The notes beneath the pieces were generated by a model. The model did no database searches and was not told the DNA's origin. It worked only from the letters and a program-made list of their open reading frames with translations. A stretch of DNA of 49,756 nt. It comes from Plesiocystis pacifica SIR-1 (GTDB lineage Bacteria; Myxococcota_A; Polyangia; Nannocystales; Nannocystaceae). Location of the stretch: NCBI RefSeq assembly GCF_000170895.1, contig NZ_ABCS01000075.1, forward strand, positions 1 to 49,756. The letters are read 5' to 3'. Positions 10,460-18,677 of this stretch are shown piece by piece; position 1 is the first letter of the stretch; the number at the start of each line of letters is the position of its first letter. A program made the position numbers and the translations under genes.

Positions 10460-12427
10460 GTGAGCGACAAGAAGATACTTGGCCACCCCGTAGGCCTATT
10501 TTGGCTGTTCTTCATCGAGATGTGGGAGCGTCTCGCCTTCTACACCATGCTCAACGTCCTGCTGCTCTACGCAAAGGACTTCGAGCGCGGGGGCCTGGCC
10601 CTATCCGCAGGTGAGGCCAACGAGATCTACGGCTTCTACCTCGCCTTCGTCTACTTCACGCCCTTCCCCGGAGGGATCATCGCCGACCGCTTCCTCGGGT
10701 ACCGAAAGTCGGTGTTCATCGGCGGGCTGATCATGGCCGCGGGTTTGTTCTCGATGAGCATCCCCGGGACCAATTTCTTCTTCGCCGGCTTGATCCTACT
10801 GGTGCTCGGCAACGGCCTGTTCAAGCCAAACATCTCCGTGATGGTCGGCAACCTCTACGAGGCCGGCGACCCCAAGCGCGACTCGGGCTTCAACATCTTC
10901 TACATGGGCATCAACATCGGTGCCTTCCTGGCCTCCTTCCTCAGCTCGGGCATTCGCAACAGCTACGGCTGGCTCATGGTGTTCCGGACCGCGGGCGTCG
11001 GGCTGATCCTCGGCGTGCTGATCTTGGTCGCCGGCTGGAAGGTGCTCGCCGCGGCGGACCGCCAGCCCAAGAAGGAAGAGGACGAGGGCGCCAAGGGCGA
11101 GGCGGGCTTTGGCGAGGTGCTCGGCAAGATCCTCGCCCCGGCCCTGGTCGTCGGCGTGCTCACCTACGTCCTGGCCAACAAGTTCATCCCGGACTTCGCG
11201 GTCACCCCGGCGACGATGGGCTTCATCGTCGGCATGATCCCCGTGTTCGTGTTCTTCATCCGGCTGCCGAACACGGCGCAGGAGCACGAGCGCCAGGGGC
11301 TGTGGGCGCTGCTGCCGATCTACGTCGCCGGCGGGACCTTCTTCATGGTCCTGCACCTCAACGGCTCGGCGATGACGCAGTGGGCGGAGGACAGCACGGC
11401 CCGGGACATCCCGGCGCCGGCGGCCTTCCAGCAGGACGCCTTACCCAGCTACTACGGCAACGCCTCCGAGGACGTGCCGCGGCCAGACCCGAACAACCTC
11501 GTCGTCGTCGACGAGCCGGGGGTCGCGCGGATGTTTGGGCAAAAGCGCCTCGACGAGAAGACCCTGGGGGCGCTGACCGAGCGCTACCCGGAGCTCGAGC
11601 TGCACGAGTTCGAGCCGGGGGCGCAGGCCACGGACTTCACCGGCGAGGACGCGACGCTGTTCCAGTTCTCGACGGCGGTCTACGCCGACGGCAGCGTCGA
11701 GGTCGTCGAAGAAAAGGACGCGCACGGCGTGCCGACCTTCTCGGTCAAGGTCGCCGAGCGCGAGCTGCCCAAGCGCCGCGTCACCCTGATGCGCTCCGCC
11801 GACGGCGCCAGCTTCCCGACCTACGTCGTGACCCAGGACAGCTTCGACGGGATCTACGCCGGCTACGAGGAGACCTACGGCCACCCGCCGGAGACTCTGC
11901 CGCCGGGCAAGTGGGTCCAGACCATCAACCCCGAGCTCTTCCAGTCGCTCAACGCCCTGTTCGTCGTCGCGTTCACGCCGCTGATCGTGCTCTTGTTCGG
12001 CTTCCTCGCCTCGCGGACCAAGATCACCACGGCCAAGAAGGTGTTCTATGGGCTGCTGCTGACCACGGCCTCGCTGCTGCTCATGGCCCTCGCGGGTCTG
12101 GCCTCCGACGGCGGCGCCGTGCGGGTCTCGGGCATGTGGCTCGTGGGCTTCTACGCGATCATCACCGCCGGTGAGCTGCTGATCTCGCCCATGGGCCTGT
12201 CCCTGGTTACCAAGCTCACGCCCAAGCGGCTCGTCGGCTTGGCCATGGGCGGCTGGTTCCTCGCCACCGCCTTCGGCAACAAGTTCTCGGGCTTCTTTGG
12301 CGGGATCATGAACATGATGACGCCGGTGACCTTCTTCCTCGTGCTCGCCGCCATCGCGGGCGCCGTCGCCGTGTTCATCCGGGTGCTGCTGCCGCGCCTC
12401 GACGAGGCGATCGAGAAGGTCAGCTAG
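10460..12427 (+). CDS. POT/PTR-family proton-coupled peptide transporter with extracytoplasmic insert
   Basis: A 655-aa MFS transporter of the proton-dependent oligopeptide (POT) family. The ExxER proton-coupling motif is in FIEMWERLAFY. The loop motif GGIIADRFLGYRKS and the signature FNIFYMGINIGAF are both present. GTG 10460 has GAGG about ten bases upstream; ATGs at 10433/10436 are alternatives. Between a helix ending near residue 308 and the NPELFQSLNALFVV helix at about 488 sits a soluble insert of roughly 175 residues. Typical bacterial members (450-520 aa) lack it. Its place matches the TM9-TM10 position of the extracellular domain of animal PepT1/PepT2. A strong terminator follows. Confidence 0.92.
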   Translation: MSDKKILGHPVGLFWLFFIEMWERLAFYTMLNVLLLYAKDFERGGLALSAGEANEIYGFYLAFVYFTPFPGGIIADRFLGYRKSVFIGGLIMAAGLFSMSIPGTNFFFAGLILLVLGNGLFKPNISVMVGNLYEAGDPKRDSGFNIFYMGINIGAFLASFLSSGIRNSYGWLMVFRTAGVGLILGVLILVAGWKVLAAADRQPKKEEDEGAKGEAGFGEVLGKILAPALVVGVLTYVLANKFIPDFAVTPATMGFIVGMIPVFVFFIRLPNTAQEHERQGLWALLPIYVAGGTFFMVLHLNGSAMTQWAEDSTARDIPAPAAFQQDALPSYYGNASEDVPRPDPNNLVVVDEPGVARMFGQKRLDEKTLGALTERYPELELHEFEPGAQATDFTGEDATLFQFSTAVYADGSVEVVEEKDAHGVPTFSVKVAERELPKRRVTLMRSADGASFPTYVVTQDSFDGIYAGYEETYGHPPETLPPGKWVQTINPELFQSLNALFVVAFTPLIVLLFGFLASRTKITTAKKVFYGLLLTTASLLLMALAGLASDGGAVRVSGMWLVGFYAIITAGELLISPMGLSLVTKLTPKRLVGLAMGGWFLATAFGNKFSGFFGGIMNMMTPVTFFLVLAAIAGAVAVFIRVLLPRLDEAIEKVS

Positions 12428-12451
12428 GCCGAGCCCGGTCCAATCGCTTCG

Positions 12452-12476
12452 AAGGCCACCCCATTGGGGTGGCCTT
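12452..12476 (+). terminator. Rho-independent terminator after the peptide transporter
   Basis: An 11-bp perfect stem AAGGCCACCCC / GGGGTGGCCTT with a 3-nt loop ATT, followed by T. It lies 24 bp after the transporter stop. Its near-symmetric A/T ends could work in both directions. Confidence 0.85.
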
Positions 12477-12560
12477 TGTCGTGCTCGCTCCTGCGCAGGC
12501 GCACAGGCTACGCTGGTGAGCGCTTGCCCTGCGCGCGCGGCTGAGGCAACTTGCCCGACC

Positions 12561-14837
12561 GTGTCCGGTTCGATCGTGACCTCCGACCCGGCGACGCCAG
12601 CCATCCCCGACGCGCTCTGGCAACAGTCCGGCCGACCCTTGCCGGGCTTCTTCGTCCGGCTGTGGTTCGCCCTGTTCGCCCTCGCTGCGGCGTGGTTCGT
12701 CGTCGACCTGACCGAGCAGGCGGCCTACTGGGGCATCGCGGCCCTCGGCCTGGTGGGCTACGCCGCGGCCCCCGTGGTGATCCGCAGCCTCGTCCTCGAC
12801 AAGTTCGCCGATCGCGTCGGCAGCATCGACAAGGCCAAGGCCCACGACCTGCTCGAGGAGATCCGCGAGCACAAGCTGGTCCAGCTGTTTGCGCCCCATG
12901 GCTGGCTGCACCTGCAGCAGGCTCGGCTGCACCTCGTCGTCGGCGACGGCCGGGCGGCGGCGCAGGCCTACGCCGAGGCCGCGCGGGTGTGCACGGCCGA
13001 GGGCGACAAGCGTCAGTTCCTGTCGGCGCAGGCCCACGCCCTGGTCCAGTCCGGCGATCGCAAGGACGCCCGCAAGCTGCTCGAGCAGCTCGCCGAGCTC
13101 GACGCGCTCTCGGACCTCGATCACCTCAACTACGGCCTCGTCCTGCTGTCCGAGTCCGGCCACAACCGCGAAGCCGTCGAGCACCTCGAGCACGCTCGGG
13201 AGCACCTCGGCGCGACGCCGCGGGTCCTCGCGGGCCTGACCCTCGCGCTGACTCGCTTCGACCGGGCCAAGGATGCCGCCGAGCTCCTCGAGGGGGCCGA
13301 GGCCGCCGTCGAGGCCACCGACCCCAAGGACGAGATGGCCGAGGACCTGCTCAAGCGGGCGCGCAAGGCCCTGCGGACCTACCTCAAGGCCGAGGAGAAG
13401 CGGGCGCGCAAGGCTGGCAAGAACAAGGGGAAGAACAAGAGCAAGGACAAGAAGGGGAAGGGCGAGAAGAAGCCCAAGGGCAAGCGCGGCCGCAAGCAGG
13501 CTCGCCGGGACGCGCGGCGCAAGGCCAAGGCCGACGCGCGTCGTGGGGACGAAGAGGCGACGACCGGGGAGGGCGTGAAGGCCGAGGAGGAGACCGGGAA
13601 GGTCGAGGAGACTGCGAAGGTCGAGGAAGCTGCTGCGAAGGCGGAGGCGGCCGCGAAGGCGGAGGCGGCCGCGAAGGCGGAAGCTGCCGCGAAGGCGGAA
13701 GCTGCCGCGAAGGCAGAGGAAGCAGCGAAGGCAGAGGAAGCAGCGAAGGCGGAAGCTGCCGCGAAGGCGGAGGCGGCCGTGAAGGCGGAAGCTGCTGCGA
13801 AGGCGGAAGCTGCAGCGAAGGCGGAAGCTGCAGCGAAGGCGGAAGCTGCAGCGAAGGCGGAAGCTGCAGCGAAGGCGGAAGCTGCAGCGAAGGCGGAAGC
13901 TGCAGCGAAGGCGGAAGCTGCAGCGAAGGCGGAAGCTGCAGCGAAGGCGGAAGCTGCTGCGAAGGCCGAGGAAGCCGCGAAGGCGGAGGCCGCGAAGGCG
14001 GAGGCCGCGAAGGCGGAGGAAGCCCGGAAGGCAGAAGCAGCTCGGCAGGCGGAAGAAGCCGCGAAGGCGGAGGCCGCGAAGGCAGAGGAAGCCCGAAAGG
14101 CAGAGGAAGCCCGAAAGGCAGAGGAAGCCCGAAAGGCAGAGGAAGCCCGAAAGGCAGAGGAAGCCGCGAAGGCGGAGGAAGCCGCGAAGGCAGAGGAAGC
14201 CCGAAAGGCAGAAGCTGCTAGGCAGGCGGAAGAAGCCGCGAAGGCGGAGGAAGCCCGAAAGGCGGAAGAAGCCGCGAAGGCGGAGGAAGCCCGGAAGGCG
14301 GAGGAAGCCCGCGAGGCCGAAGCTCGCCGCAAAGCTCGGGAGCAGGCGCGTCCAAGCTTCTCCCCGGCACCGACGCCGAGCCTGTTCCGTTCGGCCGCCT
14401 TCGACGAGCCCGAGGAAGAGCCCGCCTCGAGCGCTCCGGCTGCGAGCGGCGGCTCGCTGTTCTCGCTGCCCAACTTCGGCGAGGTCCCCAAGTTCGCGCC
14501 ACCGTCCACGCCCAAGCGCGGGCCCGTGTTGCCGAGCAAGCCCGCGCCCGCCAAGTCCACGCCGTCCACCGCCAAGCCCTCGGTGCCGAGCCCGGCCGTA
14601 GCGAAGGCTCCCGGTGGCGCGCCCAAGCTTCCCGGCGCGCCGAAGGTCCCGACCATCGCCCCGCCAAAGGCCGGACCGCCGAAGGTCGGCGTGCCCTCCG
14701 TTGGCGTACCCAAGCTGTCCGCGCCCAAGCCCGGCGCGCCCAAGCCCGGCGCGCCCGCGCTCGATGCTCTCGACGACGGCTGGGGCGACCTCGACCTGGA
14801 CGCTGGGCCGACGCCGCCCAAGCCGCCCAAGTCGTGA
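12561..14837 (+). CDS. TolA-like membrane-anchored helical-repeat protein with TPRs
   Basis: From the GTG at 12561 (starts at 12516 and 12576 are also possible) the protein is 758 aa. Two hydrophobic helices lie near the N-terminus (FFVRLWFALFALAAAWFVV and a following one). A TPR-like region (about 100-270) precedes a Lys-rich basic patch. Then comes about 240 residues of near-perfect AEAAAK / AEEARK hexapeptides, predicted as one long alpha-helix or coiled coil. The C-terminal 160 residues are Pro/Ala/Lys-rich with repeated KPGAP and PKVG motifs. The layout resembles TolA or other periplasm-spanning helical proteins but no TolA C-terminal domain is visible. Function not recognised. Confidence 0.82.
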   Translation: MSGSIVTSDPATPAIPDALWQQSGRPLPGFFVRLWFALFALAAAWFVVDLTEQAAYWGIAALGLVGYAAAPVVIRSLVLDKFADRVGSIDKAKAHDLLEEIREHKLVQLFAPHGWLHLQQARLHLVVGDGRAAAQAYAEAARVCTAEGDKRQFLSAQAHALVQSGDRKDARKLLEQLAELDALSDLDHLNYGLVLLSESGHNREAVEHLEHAREHLGATPRVLAGLTLALTRFDRAKDAAELLEGAEAAVEATDPKDEMAEDLLKRARKALRTYLKAEEKRARKAGKNKGKNKSKDKKGKGEKKPKGKRGRKQARRDARRKAKADARRGDEEATTGEGVKAEEETGKVEETAKVEEAAAKAEAAAKAEAAAKAEAAAKAEAAAKAEEAAKAEEAAKAEAAAKAEAAVKAEAAAKAEAAAKAEAAAKAEAAAKAEAAAKAEAAAKAEAAAKAEAAAKAEAAAKAEAAAKAEEAAKAEAAKAEAAKAEEARKAEAARQAEEAAKAEAAKAEEARKAEEARKAEEARKAEEARKAEEAAKAEEAAKAEEARKAEAARQAEEAAKAEEARKAEEAAKAEEARKAEEAREAEARRKAREQARPSFSPAPTPSLFRSAAFDEPEEEPASSAPAASGGSLFSLPNFGEVPKFAPPSTPKRGPVLPSKPAPAKSTPSTAKPSVPSPAVAKAPGGAPKLPGAPKVPTIAPPKAGPPKVGVPSVGVPKLSAPKPGAPKPGAPALDALDDGWGDLDLDAGPTPPKPPKS
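13803..13946 (+). repeat. Eight identical 18-bp tandem units
   Basis: GCGGAAGCTGCAGCGAAG occurs eight times in a row with no mismatch, flanked by one-base variants such as the unit at 13947-13964. Each unit encodes Ala-Glu-Ala-Ala-Ala-Lys. Identity at silent positions indicates recent expansion. Confidence 0.97.
14082..14153 (+). repeat. Four identical 18-bp tandem units (second array)
   Basis: GCAGAGGAAGCCCGAAAG is repeated four times exactly, encoding Ala-Glu-Glu-Ala-Arg-Lys. It is a separate expansion within the same helical region. Confidence 0.95.
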
Positions 14838-14886
14838 GCCTCGCGCCGTTTGTCAGCGTGCCCCCGATGGGCTAGCTTGCGCGGCC

Positions 14887-15636
14887 ATGTCTTTGCGCCT
14901 GGGCATCGCCGTCAACGACGAGAGCGTCCTCAAGGGCGCTCGCGAGACCGACCCCGTCGAGGTCGTGCTCGTGCGCTCGACCTTTCTCAACCCACCGCGG
15001 GCCGCGTCCGTCAAGCGGCTCGCGCAGCGTCTCCGCGCTCGCCACCCCAAGGCCGAGCTCATCCCCTACGCGTGGCACTACCTCAGCCACGAGCCCGACG
15101 ACGGCATCGTCGTGGGCACCAACCGCAGCCTCGACGACACGGGCAGCTACGGCCACTTCCGCGACACCCCGGCGGTGAACCAGGCGTGGGCGGTGACCAA
15201 GGTGACGGCCGAGGCCCTGGGCACGCGCTCTTTCGTGGTCGGGACGCCGCCCAGCTTCAGCCCCGGCAACCTCTCGCGTCGACGCATGACTCGCTTCGTC
15301 GAGCAGGCCCGCGCCGAGGGCTACTCGATGATCTGGGAGGCGCAGGGGCTGTGGGAGACCCAGGCCGCCGCTGCCTTTGGCAGCACGATCGACGTCGAGG
15401 TCTACGCGCCCGCCTTCGGCATGACCGGCCAGGTGCTCGAGCTCGACGGCGTGGACTGGCTGCGCGTGGCCGGAGGCAAGGACGCCCGGGTGCGCTCGAG
15501 CAACGCCGAGGTGTTGGCCTACGCCCTCGCCGAACGCATGGACGCGGACCCCGAAGCATCGCTCACTCTGATCTTCGACGGCCCGCGCTGCTACACGAAC
15601 TTGCGCACCTTCGTCAGCGCGCTCGAGATGCTTTGA
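14887..15636 (+). CDS. DUF72-like (YecE-like) hypothetical protein
   Basis: A 249-aa soluble protein from ATG 14887. The order of elements (VVLVRSTFLNPPRAASVKRL, then AVTKVTAEALGTRSFVVGTP followed by PSFSPG, and a C-terminal LTLIFDGPRCYTNLRTF) resembles a TIM-barrel of the DUF72/YecE type. The match is by eye only and weak. No metal or catalytic motif can be assigned. It follows the TolA-like gene by 49 bp on the same strand and ends at a strong bidirectional terminator. No function proposed. Confidence 0.75.
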   Translation: MSLRLGIAVNDESVLKGARETDPVEVVLVRSTFLNPPRAASVKRLAQRLRARHPKAELIPYAWHYLSHEPDDGIVVGTNRSLDDTGSYGHFRDTPAVNQAWAVTKVTAEALGTRSFVVGTPPSFSPGNLSRRRMTRFVEQARAEGYSMIWEAQGLWETQAAAAFGSTIDVEVYAPAFGMTGQVLELDGVDWLRVAGGKDARVRSSNAEVLAYALAERMDADPEASLTLIFDGPRCYTNLRTFVSALEML

Positions 15637-15660
15637 GCCCGCAGTCGGGCTGCGCCCACG

Positions 15661-15690
15661 AAAAAGCCGCCGAGTGATCGGCGGCTTTTT
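15661..15690. terminator. Bidirectional rho-independent terminator
   Basis: Perfect 13-bp inverted repeat AAAAAGCCGCCGA / TCGGCGGCTTTTT with a 4-nt loop GTGA. The A/T tracts on both ends make it a terminator for both convergent genes (14887-15636 and the H1-like gene). Confidence 0.95.
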
Positions 15691-15708
15691 GCGTAGCAGA
15701 AGTTCGCC

Positions 15709-16248
15709 TTACTTCTTGGCGGTCTTCTTCTTGGCGGCCTTCTTCTTGGCGGCCTTCTTCTTGGGCGCCTTCTTGGCGGCCTTCTTCTTGGCGGCGGTCT
15801 TCTTGGGCGCCTTCTTGGCGGCCTTCTTCTTGGCGGCCTTCTTCTTGGGCGCCTTCTTGGCGGCCTTCTTCTTGGCGGCCTTCTTCTTGGGCGCCTTCTT
15901 GGCGGCCTTCTTCTTGGCGACCTTCTTCTTGGCGACCTTCTTCTTGGCAGCCTTCTTCTTGGCGACCTTCTTCTTGGCAGCCTTCTTCTTGGCGACCTTC
16001 TTCTTGGCAGCCTTCTTCTTGGCGACCTTCTTCTTGGCGGCCTTCTTCTTGGGCGCCTTCTTGGCGGCCTTCTTCTTGGCAGCCTTCTTCTTGGGCGCCT
16101 TTTTGGCGGCCTTCTTCTTGGCGGCCTTCTTGGGCGCCTTTTTGGCGGCCTTCTTCTTGGCGGCCTTCTTCTTGGTCGCCTTCTTCTTGGCGGCCTTCTT
16201 CTTGGTCGCCTTCTTCTTGGTGCCGGCTTTGGCTTCCTCGGTAGTCAT
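15709..16248 (-). CDS. Lys/Ala/Pro-rich histone H1-like DNA-binding protein
   Basis: A 179-aa, extremely basic protein. After a short leader (MTTEEAKAGTKKK) it consists almost entirely of KKAAK and APKKKAAKKK repeats, like the C-terminal tail of eukaryotic H1 and bacterial proteins such as AlgP or the chlamydial Hc proteins. It is expected to bind DNA non-specifically and compact or bridge the nucleoid. The ATG at 16248 is fixed by an excellent ribosome site AAGGAGGG at 16258-16265, nine bases upstream. The coding DNA is itself a degenerate 15-bp repeat. It is divergent from pepA across an unusually AT-rich interval. Confidence 0.93.
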   Translation of the reverse strand: MTTEEAKAGTKKKATKKKAAKKKATKKKAAKKKAAKKAPKKAAKKKAAKKAPKKKAAKKKAAKKAPKKKAAKKKVAKKKAAKKKVAKKKAAKKKVAKKKAAKKKVAKKKVAKKKAAKKAPKKKAAKKKAAKKAPKKKAAKKKAAKKAPKKTAAKKKAAKKAPKKKAAKKKAAKKKTAKK

Positions 16249-16554
16249 GTGAGCGGACCCTCCTTCAGGGTGACGGTATCGCGCACCGTACAGAGGAAGA
16301 TCATGCACGTCAACTCTAATTAACATCTTTGATATTCAATTATATGAAGTTGAGTGTTGGTTGTAGGAAGGTAAGTGATCATTGAGCTCAAGTAAGTACA
16401 CCTGAGTGATCCTTGAACTAAGTTTATGTTCAGTTGAGTATCAGGCACTCTCTTGCGCGATATCAAACAAGCATTTTTTGTGTTCTAGCTCTCGCAAATT
16501 GCAAACTGAGACGGGTGGAAAGCGACCCCTCGCCCGTGTAGGTTCTGCTCGCCC
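16249..16554. promoter_or_regulatory. AT-rich divergent intergenic island
   Basis: The 306 bp between the H1-like gene and pepA are strikingly AT-rich at about 16310-16500, against very GC-rich surroundings. They include imperfect direct repeats: GTGATCATTGAGCTCAAG starting at 16375 and GTGATCCTTGAACTAAG starting at 16406, with starts 31 bp apart. AGTTGAGT occurs at 16349 and again at 16432. I find no convincing gene; a 67-codon frame at 16406-16609 has no recognisable features. It most likely carries two divergent promoters and operators. Confidence 0.7.
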
Positions 16555-18023
<1,469 letters not shown>

Positions 18024-18027
<4 letters not shown>

Positions 18028-18677
18028 GCCGCGACCGCCTGCGCATCGCGGACCTGCGCGTCGAGTGCGTCGTCGGGATCCTGCCCGGGGAGCGGGTCCG
18101 CGAGCAGACGCTGCTCGTCGACGTCGAGCTCGTGCTGCCCCTGGATGAAGCCGCGCGCTCGGGGGATCTCGAGCGCAGCTGCGACTACTCGCGGGCGGCC
18201 CGGCAGGTCGCCGAGCTCCTCGTGCACCGCCGCTACCGGCTGATCGAGACCGCGGCCCAGGAGCTGTGCGCGGCGCTCTTGCTGCTCTACCCCGTGCTCG
18301 AGTCCGTGGGTCTGCGCCTGCGCAAGCCCCAGGCCCTGCCCGGTCGCCTGGGCGTGTTCGAGGCCTCGGGCGGCTGCGTCGAGGTGGCCATCACCCGCGA
18401 TCGCGCGCGCTTGGCCCTCGAGGTCCACGAGGGCGGCGCGAGCCAGGTCTATCGCGGGGCGAGCTTCGAGCTCGAGCGCACGCAGCTCGACGCGGGGGAG
18501 CGCCGCGTCGTCGAGGCCGGGAGCCTCGCGTGGCTGCAACGCGGCGCGGTCGAGGTCGATGTCGACGGTGCGCGCTGGGCCGACGCGCCCGGGGCTCGCG
18601 CCGTCACGCGGCGCGAAGCCTGGGTCGCCCAGGAGTCGGCCGCGCTCGTGCTCGCCACGCCCCGCGATCCCAGCTAG
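18024..18677 (+). CDS. folB: Dihydroneopterin aldolase (FolB) domain with C-terminal extension
   Basis: Residues 1 to about 118 match FolB, which converts dihydroneopterin in folate synthesis: ADLRVECVVGILPGER (with the catalytic-position Glu), SCDYSRAARQVAELL, IETAAQELC, and a conserved LRKPQALPG carrying the lysine. FolB proteins are normally about 120 aa; this one is 217 aa. The extra roughly 100 residues look beta-rich (YRGASFELERTQLDAGERRV, then GSLAWLQRGAVEVDVDG), reminiscent of a small cupin. That reading is tentative. The final TAG is shared with the opposing helicase gene. Confidence 0.85.

Noticed and set aside
15674..16252. Plus-strand frame of repeated FFLAAFFLGAF
   Set aside because: Antisense of the lysine-rich H1-like repeat; the minus strand has a near-ideal ribosome site and a plausible protein.
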